A model generated the notes under the pieces. That model was not told the origin of the DNA. It saw nothing but the letters and a program-made list of their open reading frames with translations, and searched no databases. Positions 52,908 to 61,622 of a stretch of 64,000 nt of DNA are shown here, in pieces; the first letter of the stretch is position 1; the number at the start of each line of letters is the position of its first letter. The stretch covers positions 12,437 to 76,436 of the forward strand of contig CAWHFX010000016.1 of NCBI GenBank assembly GCA_963828715.1, read 5' to 3'. This DNA is from JAQGMV01 sp963828715 (GTDB taxonomy: Bacteria > Pseudomonadota > Gammaproteobacteria > Burkholderiales > SG8-41). Both the position numbers and the translations under genes were made by a program.

Positions 52908-54698
52908 ATGGCGGTAGCGATAAGACAATTCGACGCGATCGTCGTGGGAGCAGGCGGTTCGGGCATGCGCGCGGCGCTGGAGCTTGCCGAAGCCAATCTG
53001 CGCGTTGCCGTTCTGTCCAAGGTGTTTCCCACGCGTTCGCACACGGTTGCGGCCCAGGGCGGTGTCTCGGCTTCGCTCGGCAACGACGAGCCGGACAACT
53101 GGCACTGGCACATGTACGACACGGTCAAGGGCTCGGACTACCTCGGCGACCAGGACGCGATCGAGTTCATGTGCCGCAAGGCGAACGAAGTGGTGATCGA
53201 GCTCGAGCACTACGGGATGCCGTTCGATCGCCTCGACAACGGCAAGATCTATCAGCGGCCGTTCGGCGGCCATACGAGCAACTACGGTGAGCGCCCGGTG
53301 AAGCGCGCGTGCGCAGCGGCCGATCGCACCGGCCATGCGATGCTCCACACGCTCTATCAGCGCAACGTGCGCGCACGCACGCAGTTTTTCGTCGAATGGA
53401 TGGCGCTCGATCTCATTCGCGATCCCGAGCAGGGGGACGTGCTCGGCGTCGTCGCGCTCGAGATGGAAACCGGCGAGGTGATGATCCTGCAGGCGAAAGC
53501 CACCCTGCTTGCGACCGGCGGTGCGGGACGTATCTATGCTGCGAGCACCAACGCGTTCATCAATACGGGTGACGGGCTCGGCATGGCGGCGCGCGCCGGC
53601 ATTCCGCTCGAAGACATGGAGTTCTGGCAATTCCATCCGACCGGCGTCGCGGGTGCGGGCGTGCTGATCACGGAAGGCGTGCGCGGCGAGGGCGGTTTTC
53701 TCCTGAACAAGAACGGTGAGCGGTTCATGGAGCGCTATGCGCCCACCGTCAAAGATCTCGCGAGCCGCGACGTCGTGTCGCGCGCGATGGCAACCGAGAT
53801 CAAGGAAGGGCGCGGCGCGGGCAAGGAGGGCGACTACATCCTGCTCAAGCTCGACCATCTCGGCGCCGACGTGATCGAGAAGCGTCTCCCGGGCATTCGC
53901 GAAATCGCGAAGAAGTTCGCCGACGTCGACCCGGTGACCGATCCGATTCCAGTCGTGCCGACGTGCCATTATCAGATGGGCGGCATCCCGACCAATTACC
54001 ACGGTCAGGTCGTGGTCCCCGACGGCGCCGGCGGCGAGAAGATTCTGCACGGACTGTATGCGGCTGGCGAGTGCGCGTGCGTATCCGTGCACGGGGCAAA
54101 TCGTCTCGGCACCAACTCGCTCCTCGACTTGCTCGTGTTCGGCAAATCCGCCGGAGAGCGCATCATCGAGGATCTCAGGAAGGATGCGGGGGCGCAGAAG
54201 AACCTGGCGCCTTCGCTTGCGGACCCGGCGCTCGCACGTCTCGCGCGGCTCGATTCCGCGACGGGCGGGGAGAGCGTGAGCCAGGTCGGGGCGGACCTGC
54301 GGCGAACGATGCAGATGCACTGCGGTGTGTTCCGCTTCCCCGACGATCTTGCCGAAGGCGTTCGGAAGATGAAGGAGATTGCCGAGCGCGCTCAGCGCAC
54401 CTTCATCAAGGACAAGAGCCGCGTGTTCAATACTGCGCGCGTCGAAGCACTCGAGCTCGACAACCTCGTGGAGACGGCGCTCGCGTCAATCGTGTCCGCG
54501 GAGGCGCGCAAGGAAAGCCGTGGCGCCCACGATCGAGCCGATTGTCACGACCGGCCCGGCTATCCGAATGGCCGCGACGACGGTGAATGGCTCAAGCACT
54601 CGCTCTGGTTCAAGCAGGGCAACCGGCTCGAGTACAAGCCGGTGAAGCTGAAACCGCTCACGGTGGAACCGTTCGAGCCGAAGGCGCGGGTGTATTGA
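52908..54698 (+). CDS. sdhA: Succinate dehydrogenase flavoprotein subunit
   Basis: A 596-residue subunit that oxidises succinate to fumarate. The FAD is covalently bound to the His in SHTVAAQGGVSASLGN. The nucleotide-binding motif is VVGAGGSGMRAALELAE, and the active site has FHPTGVAGAGVLITEG and EGRGAGKEGDYILLKLDHLG. The C-terminal part has VNTARVEALELDN-like and RGAHDRAD segments, usual in SdhA. The ATG at 52908 is 2 bases after sdhD stop. Confidence 0.96.
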   Translation: MAVAIRQFDAIVVGAGGSGMRAALELAEANLRVAVLSKVFPTRSHTVAAQGGVSASLGNDEPDNWHWHMYDTVKGSDYLGDQDAIEFMCRKANEVVIELEHYGMPFDRLDNGKIYQRPFGGHTSNYGERPVKRACAAADRTGHAMLHTLYQRNVRARTQFFVEWMALDLIRDPEQGDVLGVVALEMETGEVMILQAKATLLATGGAGRIYAASTNAFINTGDGLGMAARAGIPLEDMEFWQFHPTGVAGAGVLITEGVRGEGGFLLNKNGERFMERYAPTVKDLASRDVVSRAMATEIKEGRGAGKEGDYILLKLDHLGADVIEKRLPGIREIAKKFADVDPVTDPIPVVPTCHYQMGGIPTNYHGQVVVPDGAGGEKILHGLYAAGECACVSVHGANRLGTNSLLDLLVFGKSAGERIIEDLRKDAGAQKNLAPSLADPALARLARLDSATGGESVSQVGADLRRTMQMHCGVFRFPDDLAEGVRKMKEIAERAQRTFIKDKSRVFNTARVEALELDNLVETALASIVSAEARKESRGAHDRADCHDRPGYPNGRDDGEWLKHSLWFKQGNRLEYKPVKLKPLTVEPFEPKARVY

Positions 54699-54713
54699 TG
54701 CGCGCGGTGACGT

Positions 54714-54780
54714 GTGAAGAGTGACGAGTGACAAAAACCTGCCCTCGCTCCGAATCGGCGAGAGGGTCAGGGTGAGGGCA
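54714..54780. repeat. GTGACGAGTGAC-type repeat in the sdhA-sdhB gap
   Basis: Contains GTGACGAGTGAC (54721-54732) and a hairpin-like part (CCCTCGC and GCGAGAGGG). The same GTGAC motif occurs after purL, between sucB and lpdA, and after lpdA. It makes a 90-base gap between genes that elsewhere in this operon nearly touch. No coding content. Confidence 0.65.
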
Positions 54781-54788
54781 ACTTAGGA

Positions 54789-55484
54789 ATGCGATTCTCA
54801 ATCTATCGGTACGACCCCGACGCGGACAAGAAACCGCGCATGCAGGACTACGACATCGCGCTCGACCCGAGCGACCGGATGCTGCTCGATGCACTCGTGC
54901 GCATCAAGGAACACGACGACACGTTCTCCTTCCGGCGCTCCTGCCGCGAAGGCGTCTGCGGCTCGGATGCGATGAACGTGAACGGCAAGAATCGCCTCGC
55001 CTGCATCACCAAGATCACCGAGATCAAGGAGCCGGTGGTGATCCGGCCGCTCCCGGGCCTTCCGGTCATCCGCGACCTCATCGTGGACATGTCGCAGTTC
55101 TTCAAGCAGTACCACTCGATCACGCCGTACGTGGTGAACGATACGACGCCGCCCGAGCGCGAACGCCTGCAATCGCCCGAAGAGCGTGAGGAGCTCAACG
55201 GTCTCTACGAGTGCATCCTGTGCGCGTGCTGCACCACGTCGTGTCCCTCATTCTGGTGGAACCCGGACAAATTCGTCGGGCCGGCGGGTCTGCTCTGGGC
55301 CTATCGTTTCATCGCCGACACGCGCGACCTGCGCGTGAACGAGCGGCTCGACAATCTCGAGGACCCGTACCGGCTGTTCCGCTGCTACTCGATCATGAAC
55401 TGCGCGGATGTCTGTCCGAAGAACTTGAATCCGAACCTGGCAATCAACAAAATCCGCGATCTCATGGTGAAGCGCACGCTATGA
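54789..55484 (+). CDS. sdhB: Succinate dehydrogenase iron-sulfur subunit
   Basis: A 231-residue protein carrying electrons from FAD to quinone. The 2Fe-2S centre is in CREGVCGSDAMNVNGKNRLAC (two halves joined: CREGVCGSD and NRLAC). The 4Fe-4S and 3Fe-4S ligands are in CILCACCTTSCPSFWW and NCADVCPKNLNP. Length is normal. Its stop overlaps the sdhE start as ATGA. Confidence 0.96.
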   Translation: MRFSIYRYDPDADKKPRMQDYDIALDPSDRMLLDALVRIKEHDDTFSFRRSCREGVCGSDAMNVNGKNRLACITKITEIKEPVVIRPLPGLPVIRDLIVDMSQFFKQYHSITPYVVNDTTPPERERLQSPEEREELNGLYECILCACCTTSCPSFWWNPDKFVGPAGLLWAYRFIADTRDLRVNERLDNLEDPYRLFRCYSIMNCADVCPKNLNPNLAINKIRDLMVKRTL

Positions 55485-55711
55485 GCGAAGCGGATCGCAT
55501 CCGCTGGCACTGCCGGCGGGGCATGCTCGAGCTCGACCTCGTGCTGAGCTCGTTTCTCGACCGCCACCTGGAGGGTCTCGACCGCCCGCGACTCGACGCG
55601 CTGCACAAGCTTCTCGATCGTCCGGATCCGGAGCTTTTCGATCTCGTGATGGGTTGCGGGCAAGCTGAGGGTGAAGAAGAGCGTGAGCTGGTCGGGCTGA
55701 TCCGCGGCTGA
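55481..55711 (+). CDS. sdhE: Succinate dehydrogenase assembly factor (SdhE)
   Basis: A 76-residue factor that helps attach FAD to SdhA. The signature RGMLELD (RGxxE) is at residues about 13-19, followed by VLSSFLDRHLEGLD. The ATG overlaps the sdhB stop by 4 bases. Its position directly after sdhB is common in betaproteobacteria and supports the assignment. Confidence 0.92.
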   Translation: MSEADRIRWHCRRGMLELDLVLSSFLDRHLEGLDRPRLDALHKLLDRPDPELFDLVMGCGQAEGEEERELVGLIRG

Positions 55712-55757
55712 CGCTGTTGCAGTTTCAATCTTGATTTAGCTGATACCGGAGAACGTT

Positions 55758-57056
55758 ATGGCAGAAAAGCTGGCAACCCTGAGCTTCAGCGACGGCAAGC
55801 CCTCCGTCGATTTCCCCGTGCTGGGCGGAACGATCGGACCGGAAGTGATCGATGTGCGTTCGCTCTACAACAAGACCGGCATGTTCACCTACGATCCCGG
55901 GTTCATGTCCACTGCGAGCTGCCGCTCGAACATCACATACATCGACGGCGACGTCGGCATTCTGTTGTATCGCGGCTATCCGATCGAGCAGCTTGCCGAG
56001 ACCTGCACCTTTCTCGAAGTCGCCTATCTCATCCTGAACGGAGAGCTCCCGAACAAGCAGCAGCTCGACGAGTTCACCTCCATCGTGACGCGTCACACGA
56101 TGGTGCAGGAGCAACTGTTGCGCTTCTACAGCGGTTTTCGCCGCGATGCGCACCCGATGGCGGTGCTGTGCGGCGTGGTCGGCGCGCTCTCCGCGTTCTA
56201 TCACGACTCGATCAATATCTACGACGCACGCAGCCGCGAGATCTCCGCGTTCAGGCTGATTGCCAAACTGCCGACGATCACGGCGATGACCTACAAGTAC
56301 AACCAGGGTCAGCCGTTCATGTATCCGAAGAACGCGCTTTCCTACGTCGAGAACTTTCTGTACATGACATTCGGCACGCCATGCGAAGAGTGGAAGCCGA
56401 ATCCCGTCCTCACGCGCGCGATGGAGCGCGTCCTGATCCTGCACGCGGATCATGAGCAGAATGCATCCACCTCGACCGTGCGGCTTGCGGGCTCGACCGG
56501 CGCCAATCCGTTTGCCTGCATTTCCGCGGGCATCGCGAGTCTTTGGGGTCCCGCGCATGGCGGTGCGAACGAAGCCGTTCTCAAGATGCTCGATGAAATC
56601 GGCGATGCGAAAGGCATCCCGGCCTTCATCAGGAAAGTGAAGGAGAAGGAAGACCACGCGATGCTGTTCGGGTTCGGGCACCGTGTGTACAAGAGCTACG
56701 ACCCACGCGCCAAGATCATCCAGAAAACCTGCCACGAGGTGCTCGAAGAGCTCGATCTGAAGGACGACCGGCTCTTCAAGCTTGCGCTTGCGCTCGAGAA
56801 AATCGCCCTCGAGGACGAATATTTCATCAAGCGCAAGCTTTACCCGAATGTCGATTTCTACTCGGGCATCGTCTACAAGGCGCTCGGCATCCCGGTTTCG
56901 ATGTTCACGGCGATTTTTGCGCTCGCGCGCACTGTCGGCTGGATCGCGCAGTGGAACGAACTCATTGGCGACGTCGATCAGAAGATCGGACGGCCGCGCC
57001 AGTTGTTTACCGGCGCGACGGAACGCAAGTTCGTGCCGATGGACAAGCGGAAGTAG
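55758..57056 (+). CDS. gltA: Citrate synthase (type II)
   Basis: A 432-residue enzyme of the hexameric, NADH-sensitive type that makes citrate. It begins with the type II N-terminal domain (LATLSFSDGKPSVDFPVLGGTIG and SCRSNITYIDGDVGILLYRGYPIEQL, given here in part as SCRSNITYIDG and GILLYRGYPIEQL). Catalytic His and Asp are in HADHEQNASTSTVRLAG, GPAHGGANEAVLKML and FGFGHRVYKSYDPR. It is followed by a rho-independent terminator at 57129-57160. Different from prpC in length and N-terminus. Confidence 0.96.
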   Translation: MAEKLATLSFSDGKPSVDFPVLGGTIGPEVIDVRSLYNKTGMFTYDPGFMSTASCRSNITYIDGDVGILLYRGYPIEQLAETCTFLEVAYLILNGELPNKQQLDEFTSIVTRHTMVQEQLLRFYSGFRRDAHPMAVLCGVVGALSAFYHDSINIYDARSREISAFRLIAKLPTITAMTYKYNQGQPFMYPKNALSYVENFLYMTFGTPCEEWKPNPVLTRAMERVLILHADHEQNASTSTVRLAGSTGANPFACISAGIASLWGPAHGGANEAVLKMLDEIGDAKGIPAFIRKVKEKEDHAMLFGFGHRVYKSYDPRAKIIQKTCHEVLEELDLKDDRLFKLALALEKIALEDEYFIKRKLYPNVDFYSGIVYKALGIPVSMFTAIFALARTVGWIAQWNELIGDVDQKIGRPRQLFTGATERKFVPMDKRK

Positions 57057-57128
57057 GACGGTGAGGGACGTGAAGCGGGAGGTGTAGGCCGCCCGCACCA
57101 TTCACCGTAGTGCAAGATCAGAACGTGA

Positions 57129-57160
57129 GCGGGGGCGCGATGCTGCCCCCGCACTGTTTT
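57129..57160 (+). terminator. Rho-independent terminator after gltA
   Basis: GCGGGGGC (57129-57136) and GCCCCCGC (57145-57152) form an 8-bp GC stem around an 8-base loop, followed by a T-run at 57157-57160. It lies 73 bases after the gltA stop and 110 bases before sucA. It may divide the sdh-gltA unit from the suc unit. Confidence 0.75.
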
Positions 57161-57269
57161 GCGGAACGGCGCGCGGTTTGCTTGCCCGTCTCGCAGTGAG
57201 ACGCACCACGAATAGCAGGTGGGTTGCGCATCTCGTGCCTCCCACTTCCCGCCTCAGGAAGGTGTCGCC

Positions 57270-60152
57270 ATGATGAAAGAATTTCTCGGCAACTCGTACC
57301 TTTTCGGCTCGAACGCCCCGTTCATCGAAGCGCTCTACGAGTCCTACCTGCAGGATCCGCAGTCGGTGGAGCCGCGCTGGCGCAGCTATTTCGACGAGCT
57401 CCAGCGGCTGGACGACGGCCCCGCCGACGTGTCGCACGCTGAAATCCAGCAGCGCTTCCTCGAGCTCGGCAAGCACCATCGCGCCGCGCCCGTCGGGACG
57501 ACCGCGAGACCGGTCCAGTTCGAAAAGCAGTTCGGTGTTCTGCAGCTGATCGCAGCGTATCGCACATTGGGTGTGCGCAACGCCGACGTCGATCCGCTGG
57601 GGCGTCTGGAGAAGCCGCACATTGCCGAGCTCGAGCCGGGTCACTATGGCCTGACGGACGCGGACATGGACACCGTGTTCGCGGCCGGCACCCTCGTGTG
57701 GAAGCGCGAGGCGCCGCTGCGCGAAATCCTGCAGTTTCTGAAGGACACGTATTGCCGCACGATCGGCGTCGAGTACATGTACATGAGCGACCCGACCCAC
57801 AAGCGTTGGGTGCAGGAGCATCTCGAGTCGATCCGGTCGACACCGCACTACGACGCCGGGATGAAGCGCCACATCCTCGAGCGCCTCACGGCGGCCGAGA
57901 CGCTCGAGAAGTATCTGCACACGCGTTACGTCGGGCAGAAGCGGTTTTCGGGCGAGGGCGGCGAATCCATCATTCCGCAGCTCGACGTGCTCCTGCAGCG
58001 CGCGGGCGAGGCCGGCGTGCAGGAGCTCGTGATCGGCATGGCCCATCGCGGCCGGCTGATGGTGCTCGTGAACACGCTCGGCAAGATGCCGAAGGATCTG
58101 TTCGCCGAGTTCGAAGGCAAGCACGACGCGGGTCTGCTGGCCGGCGACGTGAAGTACCACATGGGGTTTTCATCGAACGTGATGACCCCGGGCGGTCCCA
58201 TGCACGTCACGCTGGCGTTCAATCCATCCCACCTCGAGATCGTCAATCCTGTGGTGGAAGGCTCCGTTCGGGCGCGTCAGCACCGGCGGCAGGATCGTGA
58301 GGGCGATCACGTGCTGCCCGTGCTCATCCACGGCGATGCATCCTTCGCCGGACAGGGCGTGATACAGGAAACGCTCAATCTCGCCCAGACGAAGGGATAT
58401 GGAACCGGCGGGACGGTTCACATCGTCATCAATAACCAGATCGGCTTCACGACATCGGATCCGCGCGACGCCCGCTCGACACTCTACTGCACGGACGTCG
58501 CGAAGCTGCTGGAAGTGCCGATCTTTCACGTCAACGGCGACGATCCCGAAGCCGTGTGTCTCGTCACGGAAATCGCGCTCGAGTACCGGATGCAGTTCCA
58601 TCGCGACGTGGTGATCGATCTGGTCTGCTATCGGCGGCTCGGACACAACGAGCAGGACGAGCCGATGGTTACGCAGCCGCTGATGTACAAGCGCATCGCG
58701 AAGCTCCCGACGACGCGCAAACTGTATGCGGACAAACTCCAGGCCGAGGGCGTGATCGGGGAAACCGACGCCGAAGACATGATCGCCATGTTCCGCAAGG
58801 CGCTCGACACCGGACACCACACCAACAAGACGATCCTGGAGAACTACAAGCCGCCGTTCTCGGCCGACTGGGCCAAGTACATCGGACACAAGTGGAACGA
58901 GCTCGACGACACACGCTTGCCGCTCGAGAAGTTGAAGGCCCTGGCCGAGCGCATCACGGCAGTTCCCGACAATCTCAAGCTGCACCCTCGCGTGCAGAAG
59001 ATCATCGATGATCGGCGGGCGATGGCGCGCGGCGAGCTACCCCTCGATTGGGGCATGGCGGAACACCTCGCGTACGCGACGCTGCTCGACGAAGGTTACT
59101 CGATACGGCTTTCGGGGCAGGACAGTGGCCGCGGTACGTTCTTCCATCGCCACGCGGTGCTGCACGACCAGAATCGCGAGCGCTGGGGGCAGGGCACGTA
59201 TACTCCGTTGCAGCACGTGTCCGACAAGCAGGGTGATTTCGTCGTCATCGATTCGCTGCTTTCGGAAGAGGCGGTGGTCGGCTTCGAATACGGATATGCG
59301 ACGTCCAGTCCGAACGAGCTCGTCCTCTGGGAAGCGCAGTTCGGCGATTTCGCGAACGGTGCGCAGGTCATCATCGACCAGTTCATCGCGTCGGGCGAAG
59401 TGAAATGGGGCCGGATGTGCGGGCTCGTCATGCTGCTGCCGCACGGCTACGAAGGTCAGGGCCCCGAGCATTCGTCGGCGCGCATCGAGCGTTATCTGCA
59501 GCTCTGCGCCGATTACAACATGCAGGTATGCGTACCGGCGACCCCCGTTCAGCTGTACTACCTCCTGCGACGGCAGATGGTCCGGCCGTACCGCAAGCCG
59601 CTCATCGTATTTACGCCGAAGAGCCTGCTGCGGCACAGGGAATCCGTTTCCCCGCTGGAGGAATTCGCGAACGACAGCTTCAGGCCGGTGAACGAGGACT
59701 GGGATGCGAAGGACATCGACCCCGCGAAGGTCACGCGTGTGATCTTCTGCAGCGGCAAGGTGTACTACGATCTGCGCACGGGCCGCAAAGCGCGCGGCAT
59801 CCACAACCTGCCGCTCGTGCGCATCGCGCAGCTCTATCCCTTCCCGCACGACGATTTCCGGGCGCTGCTCGAGCGCTACAAGAATGCGACCGAGGTTGTA
59901 TGGTGTCAGGAAGAGCCACGCAACCAGGGCGCGTGGCATCGCATCCAGCACTATCTGCTGCGGCACCTGCTCCCGCATCAGAAGCTGTACTATGCTGGCC
60001 GCGATTCCTCGGCTTCGCCGGCAGCGGGCTACAAGCAGTTGCACGACGAGCAGCAGAAAACCCTCGTCGACCAGGCGCTGACGCTCGCCGGCGGGACCGA
60101 GCCGCGCGCGATACCGTTGCCGCGGCCGCTGCTGGCGGGTGAGGACTATTGA
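57270..60152 (+). CDS. sucA: 2-Oxoglutarate dehydrogenase E1
   Basis: A 960-residue TPP enzyme that decarboxylates 2-oxoglutarate. It begins MMKEFLGNSYLFGSNAPFIE with the usual short N-terminal helix. Active-site parts are GESIIPQLDVLLQRAGEAGVQE (shown as GESIIPQLDVLL), GMAHRGRLMVLVN, HLEIVNPVVEGSVRARQHR in part, and HGDASFAGQGVIQETLN. ATG 57270 chosen; the next ATG directly follows. A ribosome-binding AGGAAGG is at 57256-57262. It is the first gene of the suc unit. Confidence 0.96.
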   Translation: MMKEFLGNSYLFGSNAPFIEALYESYLQDPQSVEPRWRSYFDELQRLDDGPADVSHAEIQQRFLELGKHHRAAPVGTTARPVQFEKQFGVLQLIAAYRTLGVRNADVDPLGRLEKPHIAELEPGHYGLTDADMDTVFAAGTLVWKREAPLREILQFLKDTYCRTIGVEYMYMSDPTHKRWVQEHLESIRSTPHYDAGMKRHILERLTAAETLEKYLHTRYVGQKRFSGEGGESIIPQLDVLLQRAGEAGVQELVIGMAHRGRLMVLVNTLGKMPKDLFAEFEGKHDAGLLAGDVKYHMGFSSNVMTPGGPMHVTLAFNPSHLEIVNPVVEGSVRARQHRRQDREGDHVLPVLIHGDASFAGQGVIQETLNLAQTKGYGTGGTVHIVINNQIGFTTSDPRDARSTLYCTDVAKLLEVPIFHVNGDDPEAVCLVTEIALEYRMQFHRDVVIDLVCYRRLGHNEQDEPMVTQPLMYKRIAKLPTTRKLYADKLQAEGVIGETDAEDMIAMFRKALDTGHHTNKTILENYKPPFSADWAKYIGHKWNELDDTRLPLEKLKALAERITAVPDNLKLHPRVQKIIDDRRAMARGELPLDWGMAEHLAYATLLDEGYSIRLSGQDSGRGTFFHRHAVLHDQNRERWGQGTYTPLQHVSDKQGDFVVIDSLLSEEAVVGFEYGYATSSPNELVLWEAQFGDFANGAQVIIDQFIASGEVKWGRMCGLVMLLPHGYEGQGPEHSSARIERYLQLCADYNMQVCVPATPVQLYYLLRRQMVRPYRKPLIVFTPKSLLRHRESVSPLEEFANDSFRPVNEDWDAKDIDPAKVTRVIFCSGKVYYDLRTGRKARGIHNLPLVRIAQLYPFPHDDFRALLERYKNATEVVWCQEEPRNQGAWHRIQHYLLRHLLPHQKLYYAGRDSSASPAAGYKQLHDEQQKTLVDQALTLAGGTEPRAIPLPRPLLAGEDY

Positions 60153-60189
60153 GGGAGGTGGGAGGAACGACGCTCACGAGGATGATTGC

Positions 60190-61494
60190 ATGCTTATCGA
60201 AGTGAAGGTGCCCCAGCTTTCGGAGTCCGTCGCGGAGGCGACGCTGCTCAACTGGCACAAGAAGCCGGGGCAGTACGTGAATCGCGACGAAAACCTGGTC
60301 GACATCGAGACCGACAAGGTGGTGCTGGAGACGCCAGCGCCGCATGCCGGCGTGCTGGTGAAGATTCTGAAGGGCGACTCGAGCACGGTAACGAGCAACG
60401 AGGTGATCGCGCAGATCGACACCGAAGCGGCCCAGCCGGGCGCGCAAACGCCGGTGGGCGGCACACCCGAGCCCGCAACGGCGCAGGCCGAAAAGGCCGC
60501 GCCTGCGCGCCCCGAGCCGGCGCCTGGCGCGCGTGCGATGCCTGCGGCCCAGAAGCTCGCAGCGGAGAAGCAGGTCGATACGAGCGCGATTCCGGGCACG
60601 GGACGCGGCGGCCGCGTAACGAAGGGAGACGTGCTTCAGGCGCTCACCGGACAGTCGGACGCTGCGGAAGCCGCGGGCAAAGGGCGGCCGAGCCCGGCAA
60701 GCGCCTCGGTCGTGCCGATGCCGATGCAGTCCGCGCCCGCGCAGCCAGTGCAGCGCGCGCCGGCGCCGAAGGTGGATCTCGGTCAGCTCGGAGAACGTCC
60801 CGAGGAACGTGTGCCGATGTCGCGCCTGCGTGCGCGCATCGCCGAGCGTCTCATTCAGTCGCAATCGACCGCTGCGATTCTGACCACCTTCAACGAAGTG
60901 AACATGCAGCCGGTCATCGACCTGCGCGCGCGTTATCGGGACCGTTTCGAGAAAGAGCATGGCGTGAAGCTCGGCTTCATGTCGTTCTTCGTGAAAGCGG
61001 TGGTCTATGCCCTGAAGAAATACCCGATCGTGAACGCATCCGTGGACGGCAACGACATCGTCTATCACGGCTACTACGACATCGGGATCGCCGTCGGCAG
61101 CCCGCGCGGTCTCGTCGTCCCGATCCTGCGTGATGCCGACGGCTTGAGCCTGGCGGATGTCGAGAAGCAGATCGCCGATTTCGGCCAGCGCGCTCAGGCG
61201 GGGAAGCTGACGATCGAAGAGCTGACCGGCGGCACCTTCTCGATTTCGAACGGCGGCGTGTTCGGGTCGATGCTTTCCACGCCGATCATCAATCCGCCGC
61301 AGAGCGCCATTCTCGGCGTACACGCGACGCGAGACCGTCCAGTCGCGGAGAATGGCCAGGTCGTCATCCGGCCGATGAACTATCTGGCGCTCTCATACGA
61401 TCATCGCATCATCGACGGGCGCGAGGCGGTATTGTCTCTGGTTGCGATCAAGGACGCGCTGGAAGATCCGGCGCGGATGTTACTTGAAGTCTAG
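60190..61494 (+). CDS. sucB: 2-Oxoglutarate dehydrogenase E2 (dihydrolipoamide succinyltransferase)
   Basis: A 434-residue core of the oxoglutarate complex. One lipoyl domain has the Lys in DIETDKVVLE (residues about 39-48), an Ala/Pro-rich linker, a binding domain with GTGRGGRVTKGDVL, and a catalytic domain ending NPPQSAILGVH and LSYDHRIIDGREAV with the active His. Length is normal. The start at MLIEVKVPQLSESV (60190) is 37 bases after sucA. A repeat region separates it from lpdA. Confidence 0.95.
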   Translation: MLIEVKVPQLSESVAEATLLNWHKKPGQYVNRDENLVDIETDKVVLETPAPHAGVLVKILKGDSSTVTSNEVIAQIDTEAAQPGAQTPVGGTPEPATAQAEKAAPARPEPAPGARAMPAAQKLAAEKQVDTSAIPGTGRGGRVTKGDVLQALTGQSDAAEAAGKGRPSPASASVVPMPMQSAPAQPVQRAPAPKVDLGQLGERPEERVPMSRLRARIAERLIQSQSTAAILTTFNEVNMQPVIDLRARYRDRFEKEHGVKLGFMSFFVKAVVYALKKYPIVNASVDGNDIVYHGYYDIGIAVGSPRGLVVPILRDADGLSLADVEKQIADFGQRAQAGKLTIEELTGGTFSISNGGVFGSMLSTPIINPPQSAILGVHATRDRPVAENGQVVIRPMNYLALSYDHRIIDGREAVLSLVAIKDALEDPARMLLEV

Positions 61495-61614
61495 TGACGA
61501 GTGACGGGTGACGGCACCTCGACGCAATGGGCCGCACATGATCGCATCGCTCGTTGACTCGTGGCGCCTGCTTACTTTAGGTTTTCGTCACTCATCACCC
61601 ATCACCCGTCACGA
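61494..61614. repeat. GTGAC-type inverted repeats between sucB and lpdA
   Basis: GTGACGAGTGACGGGTGACG (61494-61513) at the left, and the partly inverse CGTCACTCATCACCCATCAC and CCCGTCACG (61586-61613) at the right, could pair to a large hairpin. It overlaps the last base of the sucB stop. Same family as at 54714 and 63079. May reduce or pause read-through into lpdA, which has no other clear promoter. Confidence 0.65.
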
Positions 61615-61622
61615 TTTACACA

